64,000 bases of DNA from Duganella sp. CF458 (GTDB lineage: Bacteria > Pseudomonadota > Gammaproteobacteria > Burkholderiales > Burkholderiaceae_D): NCBI RefSeq assembly GCF_900113115.1, contig NZ_FOOF01000001.1:558001-622000 (forward strand), written 5' to 3'. Under the pieces are notes generated by a model. It was not told where the DNA came from. It did no database searches and saw nothing but the letters and a program-made list of their open reading frames with translations. Below, in pieces: positions 55,091 through 63,967 of the stretch. A program made the position numbers and the translations under genes. Position 1 is the stretch's first letter. Each line of letters opens with the position of its first letter.

Positions 55091-57054
55091 TTCAGAAGGC
55101 GGCTGCGGCGCTCCGCCGCGGCCGGTTCAAACAAGGTCAGGCCGGCAATGGCGCGGCTGATTGCCACGTACAGGTAGCGCCGTTCTTCGGCGTATTCGTC
55201 CCCGTTGCGGGTAGCGCGCGGGAACTGGCCTTCTTCCATATACGGCAGCAGCACCTGCTGCCATTCCCTGCCCTTGGCCGACTGCACGGTTGCCAGCGCC
55301 AGCGCCTTGCCCGCAGCGCCGCGCGCCGTGGGCTTGCCGCGCGTCGCCACCTGGCGGCGGCGCAATTCTTCAAGGAAGGCCGGCGCCTTCGCGTCGCCTT
55401 GGCGCTGGGCGAAATCCAAGAAGGCACCCAAGGTGCGCAACACGGAGTCGGCGTGTGCGCGCTTGACGAAAGTGCGGCGGGTGGCGGCCGGCAGGTCGAG
55501 GCCCGTGCTGGCCAGCTCCAGCAATTGCGCGGCGCTGGCTGTGGCGGCCTGCGCCTTCATCTGCGCCAGCACGTCGGCCAGGCGCTGCTTCCAGCGGCGG
55601 GTGGCGCCGCTGTCGTAATGCTGTTCGGCGCACAGCAGGCCGCTGAACATGAACTCCAGTGTTTCCGGGTCGCGCACCACGGCGTCCTTCTGCTGCTGGT
55701 AGGCGTCACCGGAGCCGTACATGGCGTGGCTGGACTCGTAGTCGCGGCGGTCGCCCGAAACGGCGAAATAGGTTTGCAGGCCGTCGACCATCAGCTCGCA
55801 GCTTTCCTTGTCCGCCTTCAGCGTGCTGTAGTCGCCGCTGGCCACGTGCAACAGGGCGCGCAGGGCCATGATTTCCGGGCGCTTGAGGTAGGAAGCGAAA
55901 CCGTCGCAGTTGTATGGCAAGCCGGCGTCGAGCAAGGCGTTCTCGATTTCCACGCTCTGGTCGACTTCGCGCAGGATGATGGCAAGGTCCGGCCCCAGCG
56001 CCAGCTCTTTCGCCTTGGCGACGACGGCGCGAGCGCAGGCTTGCGGGTCTGCGGGCTGGTATTCGACGTGGCGCACTTCCGAGTAGGTGTCCGGGTGCGA
56101 CTCGAAGCCGCACTTGGGCAGCGCGCGTTCCAGCAGCTTTTTCAAGGATACGCCGCAACGGCGCGATTGCGACAGCGGCAGGCGCTCCGCATCGGGGAAG
56201 GCCAGCTCGAAGCCGCCGCCGGAGAAGCGCGGATCGGCGCCGCGTTCGGCGTTGATCACCTGGTGGCGGTCGCCCACCACCACCAGCCGCGCGTTGCGGC
56301 GGAACAGCTGCAGCAGCTCGAATTCGGCGGCATTCACGTCGTGCCACTCGTCGACCAACAGCAAGTTCGCTTGCGGCATGTCGTGCACCGCCTCCGGGAA
56401 GCGGCGCAGGATGGACACCAGGTCGGTCGCGTAATCGACCGGCGCCTGCCACAGGATATGGCCGGCCTGCGGCTGGCGGCGGCGCTCGAACTCATGGAAG
56501 ATTTCAACGATCTCGCGGTCTTCCAGCTGGAACTCGTTGCACAACTCGTCGAAGGTGAAGTCGTCGAAGACTTCATCCTCGAAGCGCAGGGTGGCCAGGG
56601 TGGCCTTCATCTGCGCCAGCAGTTGCAGCATCATTTCCACGCGCTGGGTGCTGCGCTCGAAGTCGAAATCGAATTCCGTGTAGTGGCCTTCGTGGCGCTG
56701 CCACACCGTGTTGGCTGCTGCCACCAGCATGGGGCGCATCTGCTCCAGGCTGGACCAGCGCTCAGGCAAGTCGAGCCAGTTGCCATGTTCCGCGATGCGG
56801 GTGAGCTGCGAACGTGCCAGCGCTTCCACCGTCAGCACCTGCACCTTACGGCCAGGACATTCCAGCGCCAGCTTTTCGTAGAAACGCTGGCGCGCGCCTT
56901 CCGAGAAGCACAGGCCCAGCACCACGCCCGGTTCCTGTGCCGCCAGCATGGACAGCGTGGTAGTCTTGCCTGTCCCTGCGCGCGCCTCGATCATCAAGGT
57001 CTGGGCGCGGGACTTCAGGATCGCTTCCTGCTCGCTGGATGGTGAAACTCGCAT
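55087..57054 (-). CDS. UvrD/Rep-like superfamily 1 helicase
   Basis: A 655-residue ATP-dependent helicase. Walker A is EARAGTGKTTTL (residues 23-31); motif II is LLLVDEWHDVNAAEF, where the usual DExQD reads DEWHD; motif III GDRHQVI and motif IV region LAIILREVDQSVEIENALL follow; the C-terminal motifs are LATVQSAKGREWQQVLLP and EERRYLYVAISRA. It is shorter than UvrD (about 720 residues). No nuclease domain is seen. Convergent with pncC; divergent from the phosphoesterase gene. Confidence 0.88.
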   Translation of the reverse strand: MRVSPSSEQEAILKSRAQTLMIEARAGTGKTTTLSMLAAQEPGVVLGLCFSEGARQRFYEKLALECPGRKVQVLTVEALARSQLTRIAEHGNWLDLPERWSSLEQMRPMLVAAANTVWQRHEGHYTEFDFDFERSTQRVEMMLQLLAQMKATLATLRFEDEVFDDFTFDELCNEFQLEDREIVEIFHEFERRRQPQAGHILWQAPVDYATDLVSILRRFPEAVHDMPQANLLLVDEWHDVNAAEFELLQLFRRNARLVVVGDRHQVINAERGADPRFSGGGFELAFPDAERLPLSQSRRCGVSLKKLLERALPKCGFESHPDTYSEVRHVEYQPADPQACARAVVAKAKELALGPDLAIILREVDQSVEIENALLDAGLPYNCDGFASYLKRPEIMALRALLHVASGDYSTLKADKESCELMVDGLQTYFAVSGDRRDYESSHAMYGSGDAYQQQKDAVVRDPETLEFMFSGLLCAEQHYDSGATRRWKQRLADVLAQMKAQAATASAAQLLELASTGLDLPAATRRTFVKRAHADSVLRTLGAFLDFAQRQGDAKAPAFLEELRRRQVATRGKPTARGAAGKALALATVQSAKGREWQQVLLPYMEEGQFPRATRNGDEYAEERRYLYVAISRAIAGLTLFEPAAAERRSRLLN

Positions 57055-57073
57055 GCCTGTTCAAATGGTGCCA

Positions 57074-57985
57074 ATGAAAACACGCATTCTACCTTGGCTG
57101 GCCGCCGCAGCCGCAGCCGCCCCCCTCACCGCCCCGGCCGCCGGCCAGGCGGCGCGGCCCCTGACGGTGTACGCCGCCGGCGACATCGCCGACTGCCGCT
57201 ATAACAGCGCCGCCGACTCCGGTGCCGCCGCAACCGCCGCCCTCATCGCCAAAGGCGACCCGGACGCCCTGATCCTCACCCTGGGCGACCATACCTACCC
57301 GAATGGCGCCCCGGCTGAATTCAGCGACTGCTACGCTCCCACCTGGGGCCGGTTCAAGTCCCGCACCCGCCCCACGCCCGGCAACCACGAATACACCAGC
57401 GGCAAAGCCAACGGCTATTTCGGCTACTTCGGCGAACTGGCCGGCCCTCCCGGCCGCGGCTATTACAGTTTCGACAAGGGCGGCTGGCACTTCATTTCCT
57501 TAAACAGCGACCTGAAAACCGCCGATCACCAGCGCCAGCTCCTGTGGCTCAAAGACGACCTGGCCGCCAGCAAGGCGCGCTGCACCCTCGCCTACTGGCA
57601 CGCGCCCATGTATAGTTCTGGCGGACACACCCCGACCACGAAGATGCAGGACATCTGGCGCGCACTGCACGCGGCGGGCGTCGAGCTGGTTCTGTCGGGG
57701 CATGACCACGACTACGAGCGCCTGGCGCCGATGGATGCCGACGCGCAGCCCGATGCCGCGCGCGGCGTACGCCAGTTCGTGGTCGGCACCGGCGGCGCCA
57801 TGCTCACGCCCTTCCTCTGGCTGAATGAACAGAGCGAAGCGCGCTCCAACTGGCGTACCGGCGTGCTGAAATTGGTTGTGAAGGAAAACAGCTACGAATG
57901 GGAGTTCCTGCCGGTCCAACCGAAGACGGCCCCGGAGCGCCCGCAGCAGGAGGCCCGTGACAGCGGCACGGCCGACTGCCACTGA
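57074..57985 (+). CDS. Exported metallophosphoesterase
   Basis: A 303-residue purple-acid-phosphatase-like enzyme with a signal peptide (ILPWLAAAAAAAPLTAPAAG). Metal ligands are in YAAGDIADC, TLGDHTYPNG, PTPGNHEYTS, YWHAPMYSSGGH and VLSGHDHDYERL. It should hydrolyse phosphate esters in the periplasm. The ATG at 57074 is preferred because it begins the signal peptide, though no strong ribosome-binding site precedes it. It ends 14 bases before the traL-like gene, perhaps as one operon. Confidence 0.85.
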   Translation: MKTRILPWLAAAAAAAPLTAPAAGQAARPLTVYAAGDIADCRYNSAADSGAAATAALIAKGDPDALILTLGDHTYPNGAPAEFSDCYAPTWGRFKSRTRPTPGNHEYTSGKANGYFGYFGELAGPPGRGYYSFDKGGWHFISLNSDLKTADHQRQLLWLKDDLAASKARCTLAYWHAPMYSSGGHTPTTKMQDIWRALHAAGVELVLSGHDHDYERLAPMDADAQPDAARGVRQFVVGTGGAMLTPFLWLNEQSEARSNWRTGVLKLVVKENSYEWEFLPVQPKTAPERPQQEARDSGTADCH

Positions 57986-57999
57986 TAACAGGAGCATCA

Positions 58000-58728
58000 A
58001 TGCAAAACACGGTTCACTTCGTCCTGCAGGGCAAAGGCGGTATCGGCAAAACGTACGTATCGACCATCCTCGCGCAATGGCTCCAGACCAAGAGCGAGAC
58101 GCCGCTGCGCTGCTACGACACCGACCAGGAAAACACCACCTTCTCGCGCTACAAGGCGCTGGACGTGAAGCATGTGCCGGTGATGACCGAATCGCGCACC
58201 ATCGACCCCAAGCGCTTCGACGCGCTGATGATCGACATCCTGGAAACGGACGGCAACTGCGTGATCGACAACGGCGCCAACACCTTCTCGCCGCTGATGG
58301 CCTACCTGATTGAGAACGACTGCTTCAACCTGCTGGAAGAATCGGGCCGCAAGGTGTACATCCACACCATCGTCGGTGGCGGCGACACGCTGCACGATAC
58401 GGCGATGGGCTTCGTGACCACGGCCAAGTCGACCCAGGTGCCGCTGGTGCTGTGGGAGAACGAGCATTTCGGGCTGCTGCAATCGGCGTCCGGCAAATCC
58501 TTCCTCGAATCGCAGACCTACTCCGACAACTCGCAGCGCGTGCGCGGCCGCATCGTGCTGAGCGCGCGCAACGCCGACACCTTCGGCGCCGACGTGAAGA
58601 AAATGAACACCGGCCGCCTCACGGTGGACGAAGTGAAGGCAAGCGACAAGTTCAATGTGATGGAAAAGCAGCGCATCAAGGTCGTCTTCCGCGACCTGTT
58701 CGAACAACTCGACCTGGTGAACTGGTAA
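58000..58728 (+). CDS. traL: TraL-like P-loop ATPase, orphan conjugal-transfer homolog
   Basis: A 242-residue protein matching RP4/IncP TraL in length and layout: P-loop HFVLQGKGGIGKTYVST (deviant Walker A) at residues 6-22, IDNGANTFSPLMAYLIEN and C-terminal MEKQRIKVVFRDLFEQLDL. TraL is a MinD/ParA-like transfer-region protein of unclear exact role. There are no relaxase or mating-pore genes in the window. The ribosome-binding site AACAGGAGC stands 6 bases before the ATG. Confidence 0.83.
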   Translation: MQNTVHFVLQGKGGIGKTYVSTILAQWLQTKSETPLRCYDTDQENTTFSRYKALDVKHVPVMTESRTIDPKRFDALMIDILETDGNCVIDNGANTFSPLMAYLIENDCFNLLEESGRKVYIHTIVGGGDTLHDTAMGFVTTAKSTQVPLVLWENEHFGLLQSASGKSFLESQTYSDNSQRVRGRIVLSARNADTFGADVKKMNTGRLTVDEVKASDKFNVMEKQRIKVVFRDLFEQLDLVNW

Positions 58729-59150
58729 TGGCCCTCGACCCGCAAAAACTGCGCCTGCACGTGTTTGAAAAGACCGGCATCAAGGTGGATGTCGACGACC
58801 CCATCTTCGCCCTGGTGGCCTTGAATGAGGCGGTGCTGGAAGAAGCGGTCGAACGCCACCTGGCGCGGCTGGCCGGCCCCCCCGCAACGGCAGCAAGCGC
58901 ACCGGGCGCAGCCTACGTCCCGCCGCCCGGCGCCCGCCCCATCCCCACCTCGCACGAACCCTTCTCGCGCCGCGAACTGCGCCTGCTGGCCGCGGCCGCC
59001 GGCGTAGCGGTGCTGACCGCGGCCCTGGTGCTGATCGGCCAGGCCATCTTCAGCAAACCCGCCGGCATCCCACCTGCCAAGCTCGAGCGCGCCCTGCAAA
59101 CCCTTGACGCCAAAACCCGCGCCGCCTTCGAAGCAGAATTAGGCAAATAA
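58728..59150 (+). CDS. traM: TraM-like membrane protein, partner of TraL
   Basis: A 140-residue protein resembling RP4 TraM at its N terminus (GIKVDVDDPIFALVALNEAV). A Pro-rich linker follows, then one membrane helix (LRLLAAAAGVAVLTAALVLI, residues about 82-106) and a short tail with a helical end. The ATG overlaps the traL stop by one base, as in conjugative plasmids, which supports a functional pair. Assignment is moderate because TraM is short and variable. Confidence 0.65.
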   Translation: MALDPQKLRLHVFEKTGIKVDVDDPIFALVALNEAVLEEAVERHLARLAGPPATAASAPGAAYVPPPGARPIPTSHEPFSRRELRLLAAAAGVAVLTAALVLIGQAIFSKPAGIPPAKLERALQTLDAKTRAAFEAELGK

Positions 59151-59151
59151 G

Positions 59152-59220
59152 AGTCGGTGCCAGGTCTGACAATCGGACATTTGCTGTGCAAATGTCCGAT
59201 TGTCAGACCTGGCACCGACT
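59152..59220. repeat. Long perfect hairpin repeat (REP-like), copy 2
   Basis: Two 33-base arms (59152-59184, 59188-59220) pair perfectly around a 3-base loop. The arm begins AGTCGGTGCCAGGTCTGAC and ends with CGGACATT, clearly related to the repeat at 27048-27123. It begins just after the traM stop. GGCACCGACTTT recurs immediately after it. Confidence 0.9.
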
Positions 59221-59242
59221 TTTGGCACCGACTTTCACGCAC

Positions 59243-60586
59243 TTACGGCAACCGGGCACGCAGCTGCGGACTCGAGATATCCGCTATATGCCGGAAGGCC
59301 GTTTCGGCCTGTGCAATAGAATGCGGGGGTACTCCAAATGATTCAAAATGGACCTTCCACTCGCGTACTTCACGCCAGATTTGAGCAATCAGTTCCAGGG
59401 CTGCCGCCTCGTTCAGGCCGAACTTTTCGCGCCAGCCGATAGCGTTGTCCAGGTTTGCGCTACGTCCTTGTGGACCAATGCCAAGGAAGAGAGTCCTGTT
59501 GGAGGCGACGCTGGGCCTGGGCATGACGTCATACAAGGGGCTGAGCCGCCAACCCTTAAGGCGCGGGTCCCATAAGAAAGCGTGATTGCGCAAGTGATCG
59601 TCATCGTTGGTGACAAAGATGTTGTAAATCATGCGCATGAACAGTTCTTTCTTATTGTCGCGTACGACGTCGACGTGGCAGTACTTTTGCACGGCTTCGG
59701 CCAGCTCGCCGTAACTCTTGTTTCGCGCATCGGTTTCGTCGCAAGCCAATAGCGTCAGGCCGCTGGCAAACGCCAGCCGCTTCTCGATGAGCCCTTTGCA
59801 AGGCATCGTCGATTCGAACAGCTTGCCGGGTTCGGGCAACTCGCCGGGCCTGTCCCAATAGCGGTCGAATCGGCGAATCAACATGACGCGGCGCTCACCC
59901 ACGGCGAGGGTGCTTACTTCGGGTACGGTCATGCCACACAGCTTGGCCAGCCGCAGCGTTGCCGCTTCGATTTCCGGTACGTCGAGGCGCTCTCCCCTGC
60001 TTGAGAACTTGGCCAGCCACAGAACGCCCCGTTCGTCGCGGACCGATGCCTTCGGGCGGGCTCCGCCCAGCGCGGATCCGCCATCAAAAATGGCTTCCAG
60101 GTGAGCCGGGACAGGCAAGCCTGCCTCAATGCGTTCGGCAGCCTCCATGAGGTACTGCAGGTCTGACAGGGGTACGCAGCCCTCTTTGGGCTGGCCTTCA
60201 ATGCGCTCGCGCACATCCAGCGCGCCAACCCGCTCGCTGCCCGCTTCCAGCAGGTAGCTTGATTCCGACAGGCTGTTGATTGGAACTTTTAGCTTGGCCT
60301 CAATGACCCGGCGCCCCCAGGCATCCGGCGCGGCATCGCGGATGCCGCCGAAAAAGGGCAGGCTATTCTCAGGGAAGATCTTTCTGGCGCGGATAGCCTC
60401 CTTGTTCTTCAGCGAGAGGCTGACAGGGTCGATCTCTACTGCTCCGGGCCTGTCGATATAGCGGGTGCCGTAAGCAAACTCGGACGCGTTCAGTTGCGGG
60501 CCGTCCTCCGTCAGGTTCAACAAGCCGGCTGGCACGAATGCTCCATCCAATGAAGCAAAAACTGCGAGTTCCCGCCTGGTGGCCAT
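59243..60586 (-). CDS. hipA: HipA family serine/threonine kinase toxin
   Basis: A 447-residue HipA-type kinase. N-terminal HipA domain, the Gly-rich loop GGSALGGARPKASVRD, catalytic NIFVTNDDDHLRNHAFL (Asp near residue 319) and metal-binding LSPLYDVMP. In E. coli HipA phosphorylates glutamyl-tRNA synthetase and causes dormancy. It is co-oriented with and follows the antitoxin gene by 8 bases. No obvious damage to the active site. Confidence 0.93.
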   Translation of the reverse strand: MATRRELAVFASLDGAFVPAGLLNLTEDGPQLNASEFAYGTRYIDRPGAVEIDPVSLSLKNKEAIRARKIFPENSLPFFGGIRDAAPDAWGRRVIEAKLKVPINSLSESSYLLEAGSERVGALDVRERIEGQPKEGCVPLSDLQYLMEAAERIEAGLPVPAHLEAIFDGGSALGGARPKASVRDERGVLWLAKFSSRGERLDVPEIEAATLRLAKLCGMTVPEVSTLAVGERRVMLIRRFDRYWDRPGELPEPGKLFESTMPCKGLIEKRLAFASGLTLLACDETDARNKSYGELAEAVQKYCHVDVVRDNKKELFMRMIYNIFVTNDDDHLRNHAFLWDPRLKGWRLSPLYDVMPRPSVASNRTLFLGIGPQGRSANLDNAIGWREKFGLNEAAALELIAQIWREVREWKVHFESFGVPPHSIAQAETAFRHIADISSPQLRARLP

Positions 60587-60594
60587 GCGACCTC

Positions 60595-60936
60595 CTAAAA
60601 ATCGAGTTTATTCAGTTCTTCCTTGCTGAGCCCGCGGGTGCGTTTGCGTTTTTCGCCAGCCTCCAGGGCGGCGAGTGCCGGGTCTTCTGCCTGCAACAGC
60701 TGGAGCAAGCTCATTGCCGGCGCTATGGCATCGATGTATCGCAGCACCTGGCCCATAGCCAGCCCGGCATCTCCTTTTTCCATTCGGTAGGCGGTATTCC
60801 GTGATATGCCAGCTCGCACAGCAGCTTCTGCTTGCGTCATATGCCGGGCAATGCGCAAGCGAGCCAGGCGTTGACCGATCATGGCCATTTCCATAACCCG
60901 GCTGGCGGGCATTACATGATTTTGATTGATTTTCAT
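60595..60936 (-). CDS. hipB: HipB family HTH antitoxin
   Basis: A 113-residue XRE-type regulator (IGQRLARLRIARHMTQAEA, GISRNTAYRMEKGDAGLA) with a C-terminal tail of charged residues. It should neutralise HipA and bind its own promoter. Start ATG at 60936; upstream frames lack a consensus. Two CGATTTAACGA(G/T)CAT repeats further upstream may be its operators. Confidence 0.88.
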   Translation of the reverse strand: MKINQNHVMPASRVMEMAMIGQRLARLRIARHMTQAEAAVRAGISRNTAYRMEKGDAGLAMGQVLRYIDAIAPAMSLLQLLQAEDPALAALEAGEKRKRTRGLSKEELNKLDF

Positions 60937-60969
60937 GTTCGAAAAAACAAACATTAAACGCGCAATGCG

Positions 60970-61071
60970 CGATTTAACGAGCATACATAAGTATAGCAGA
61001 AGCGTTCGGCAGAAAAATGAAATACATCTGAATTCGAGCATTAACAACATAAAGATCGATTTAACGATCAT
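60970..61071. promoter_or_regulatory. Pair of direct repeats upstream of hipB, candidate operators
   Basis: CGATTTAACGAGCAT (60970-60984) and CGATTTAACGATCAT (61057-61071) differ by one base and lie 87 bases apart. The second is inside GATCGATTTAACGATC, whose ends GATCG and CGATC are inverted. The region between is AT-rich. The hipB promoter, and possibly the divergent arsR-like one, should be here. Confidence 0.5.
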
Positions 61072-61080
61072 TCGACCAAG

Positions 61081-61116
61081 TTGACTTTATTGTGCTAACA
61101 TGTGAATACCTATTCA
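61081..61116 (+). promoter_or_regulatory. Promoter and operator of the zinc-efflux genes
   Basis: TTGACT (61081-61086) is a good -35; the -10 would fall on TGAATA at 61103-61108, which is also the left arm of a perfect palindrome TGAATA-CC-TATTCA (61103-61116). This is a typical SmtB/CzrA-type operator overlapping the -10, for repression by the ArsR-type regulator encoded 10 bases further on. Confidence 0.65.
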
Positions 61117-61126
61117 TTTGTTTGCT

Positions 61127-61444
61127 ATGGCTATTTATTCTGACAACGATGCTTCCGTCGCGGAGCTGGCGGCTTTGTTTCATTTGCTGGGGGATGCGAC
61201 CCGGCTGCGTATCGTGCTGGCTTGCCTGGAGCAGCCGATCGCGGTCAGCGATATCGCGGGCGCGCTGCAACTGAGCTCTTCGCTGGTCAGCCATCACCTG
61301 CGCCTGCTGCGCGCGGCCCGCATCGTCAAATCCGAGCGCCAGGGCAAGCAGGTCTTCTATTCCACCGCTGATGCCCATATCAGCGGTGTCCTGCGCGATA
61401 TGCTGGAACACATCGCCGAACCATCCAACGGTAACGAACAATGA
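61127..61444 (+). CDS. ArsR/SmtB family metal-responsive repressor
   Basis: A 105-residue winged-helix repressor (LLGDATRLRIVLACLEQP, VSDIAGALQLSSSLVSHHLR, VKSERQGKQVFYST). The C-terminal helix contains HISGVLRDMLEHIAE; a C-terminal HxxxH-like pair is the alpha-5 metal site of CzrA/SmtB zinc sensors. I choose the ATG at 61127; a TTG upstream is less likely. It overlaps the transporter gene by 4 bases. Confidence 0.9.
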   Translation: MAIYSDNDASVAELAALFHLLGDATRLRIVLACLEQPIAVSDIAGALQLSSSLVSHHLRLLRAARIVKSERQGKQVFYSTADAHISGVLRDMLEHIAEPSNGNEQ

Positions 61445-62451
61445 GCGCCCACCACCACCACGGACATGGCCACGACCACGGCCATCACCATCATCACCAC
61501 GGCGAGCCGGGCCACGGCCGCGCCTTCGCCATTGCCATCACGCTTAACGCGGCCTTTGTTGCGATTGAGTTCTTCTACGGTTTCCTGGCCAATTCGACCG
61601 CGCTGATGGCGGATGCGGGCCATAACCTGTCGGACGTATTGAGCCTGATCCTGGCCTGGGGCGCGGCCATCCTTGCCAAGCGCGAACCTTCCGGCCGTTA
61701 TACCTACGGCTTGCGCAGCAGCTCTATCCTGGCGGCGCTGTTCAACGGCATGCTGCTGATGGCGGCTACCGGTGCCATCGCGTGGGGTGCGTTCCAGCGC
61801 TTGATGGAGCCGACGCCTGTGGCGGGGCTGACCGTGTCCGTGGTGGCCGGCATCGGCATCGCCGTCAACGGCATTTCGGCCTGGTTGTTCATGAAGGGCA
61901 GCAAGGATGACCTGAATATCCGTGGCGCCTACCTGCACCTGGCGGCCGATGCTGCGATCTCGCTGGGCGTGCTGATCGCCGGCCTGGTAGTCATGTACAC
62001 CGGCTGGGCGTGGATCGACCCCGCCGTTTCTCTGGTCATCGTGGTGCTGATCATGAAGAGCACCTGGTCGCTGCTGCGCGAGGCACTGGACATGACGCTG
62101 GGCGCCGTGCCGGGCAATGTGGATGCCGGCCAGGTCGAGAACTTCCTGCTGGCCAGCCCTGGCGTAACCGGCGTGCACGACCTGCACATCTGGTCGATGA
62201 GCACCACCGACGTCGCCTTGACTTGCCACCTGGTCATGCCGGGCGGTTATCCAGGCGATATGGCTATCGACGACATCGCGCGCCAGTTGAAGGAGCGGTT
62301 CGGCATTCACCACACTACCCTGCAGACGGAGCAAGGCACTACGCAGCATGAATGCTGCCTGCAAGGCCCGGGCCACGCGCCCGACGGCAAGCATGAGCAT
62401 GATCACGATCACCGCCATGATCACGACCATGACCACGGCCATGCCCATTAA
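61441..62451 (+). CDS. Cation diffusion facilitator, likely zinc exporter
   Basis: A 336-residue CDF transporter with six membrane helices. Metal site A is ADAGHNLSD and HLAADAAIS (the two HxxxD-type pairs). It begins with a His-rich stretch (HHHHGHGHDHGHHHHHH) and ends with another (KHEHDHDHRHDHDHDHGHAH), a strong sign of zinc handling. It exports zinc in exchange for protons. Controlled by the ArsR-type repressor just upstream. Confidence 0.95.
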   Translation: MSAHHHHGHGHDHGHHHHHHGEPGHGRAFAIAITLNAAFVAIEFFYGFLANSTALMADAGHNLSDVLSLILAWGAAILAKREPSGRYTYGLRSSSILAALFNGMLLMAATGAIAWGAFQRLMEPTPVAGLTVSVVAGIGIAVNGISAWLFMKGSKDDLNIRGAYLHLAADAAISLGVLIAGLVVMYTGWAWIDPAVSLVIVVLIMKSTWSLLREALDMTLGAVPGNVDAGQVENFLLASPGVTGVHDLHIWSMSTTDVALTCHLVMPGGYPGDMAIDDIARQLKERFGIHHTTLQTEQGTTQHECCLQGPGHAPDGKHEHDHDHRHDHDHDHGHAH

Positions 62452-62669
62452 GCCTTGGCCCCAGGCCAGGCCAAGAAGTCATACAAAGCCCCTCCAGCCC
62501 ATCCAAACATTGGGACAATAAAATTACCTGCCGACATCATTGAGATGCTGGCAGGCTTATAAATCAAGCACTTACCGGACTCCGTCCCGCCAAATCACGG
62601 CGGGCACACAGCTTGCTGTTGAGCCAGGACCCCGCCAGACGCGCGGGGACCTATACAACGGAGACCGGA

Positions 62670-63941
62670 ATGCAAAAGAAGCGCCCCCTCACCCTTTACA
62701 TCCTGTTCGCGATGCTGCTTGGCGTCGCCGTCGGCTACGCCTGTCACACGGTATTCCCTGACAAGAAAATCACCGCCGACATTTCGGCCCACATCTCGCT
62801 GGTGACCGACATCTTCCTGCGCCTGATCAAGATGATCATTGCGCTGCTGGTGTTCTCTACCCTGACCGTCGGTATCGCCAACCTGAGCGACGGCAAGGCT
62901 GCGGGCCGGATCGGCGCCAAGGCTTTCGCCTGGTTCATCGTCGCTTCGCTGGTCTCGCTGGCGCTGGGCATGGTGCTGTCGAACCTGATGCAGCTCGGCA
63001 CCAACCTTGGCCTGCCGCTGCCGGCCATCGATGCCAGCACAGGGCTGAAAACCTCGGCCTTCACACTGAAGGACTTCATCACCCACGTGGTGCCGAAGTC
63101 GCCGATCGAGGCCATGGCCAATAACGAGATCCTGCAGGTACTGGTGTTCTCGATCTTCTTCGGTTCCGCGCTGGGCGCGCTGGGCGAATCCGGCAAGCGC
63201 TTGCTGGACGTGGTCGACGAACTGGCGCAAGTGATGTTGCGCATTACCGGCGCCATCATGGGCATGGCCCCGCTGGCAGTGTTTGCCGCCATGGCTTCGG
63301 TGGTCACCACCAATGGCCTTGGCATCCTGGCCACCTTCGCCAAGTTCATGGGCGGCTTCTACCTCGGCCTGTTCTGCCTGTGGGTCCTGCTGATCGGCGC
63401 CGGCTTCGCCGTGCTGGGTCCACGCGTGCTGCGCCTGGTGGGCCTGATCCGCGAACCGTTCCTGCTGGCCTTCTCCACTGCCAGCTCGGAAGCCGCTTAT
63501 CCGAAACTGCTGGTCGCGCTGGACAAGTTCGGCGTGCAGCGGCGCATCTCCAGTTTCGTGCTGCCCATGGGCTATTCCTTCAACCTCGACGGCTCGATGA
63601 TGTATTGCACCTTCGCCGTGCTGTTCATCGCCCAGGCCTACGGCATCGACCTGTCGCTTGGCACCCAGGTCACCATGCTGCTGCTGTTGATGCTGACCTC
63701 CAAAGGCATGGCCGGCGTGCCGCGCGCTTCGCTGGTGGTGATCGCCGCCACCTTGACCCAATTCCACATCCCCGAAGCGGGCCTGCTGTTGTTGATGGGC
63801 GTGGACCAATTCCTCGACATGGGCCGCTCGGCCACCAACGCAGTCGGCAATGCCATCGCCACTGCCGTCGTAGCCAAGTGGGAAGGCGCGCTTGGCGCAG
63901 AAGAACAGGCGGATGAGCACAGCTACATCCGCGCCGCATAA
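62670..63941 (+). CDS. Dicarboxylate/amino acid:cation symporter (DAACS family)
   Basis: A 423-residue SDF-family transporter with about eight membrane helices and two hairpins. Signatures are AFSTASSEAAYPKLL (HP1 region), YSFNLDGSMMYCTF and GVPRASLVVIAATL, and FLDMGRSATNAVGNAIATAV. Transports C4-dicarboxylates or acidic amino acids with sodium or protons. The ATG at 62670 has CGGAGA upstream. Its SSEAA in place of the usual serine-rich motif makes dicarboxylate (DctA-like) versus glutamate specificity undecided. Confidence 0.9.
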   Translation: MQKKRPLTLYILFAMLLGVAVGYACHTVFPDKKITADISAHISLVTDIFLRLIKMIIALLVFSTLTVGIANLSDGKAAGRIGAKAFAWFIVASLVSLALGMVLSNLMQLGTNLGLPLPAIDASTGLKTSAFTLKDFITHVVPKSPIEAMANNEILQVLVFSIFFGSALGALGESGKRLLDVVDELAQVMLRITGAIMGMAPLAVFAAMASVVTTNGLGILATFAKFMGGFYLGLFCLWVLLIGAGFAVLGPRVLRLVGLIREPFLLAFSTASSEAAYPKLLVALDKFGVQRRISSFVLPMGYSFNLDGSMMYCTFAVLFIAQAYGIDLSLGTQVTMLLLLMLTSKGMAGVPRASLVVIAATLTQFHIPEAGLLLLMGVDQFLDMGRSATNAVGNAIATAVVAKWEGALGAEEQADEHSYIRAA

Positions 63942-63967
63942 AAACAAAGACCTCAGGAGAACCCCGA

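Noticed and set aside
57074..59150. Integrative conjugative element
   Set aside because: TraL and TraM are present, but no relaxase, mating pore, integrase or att-like direct repeats are visible within the window.
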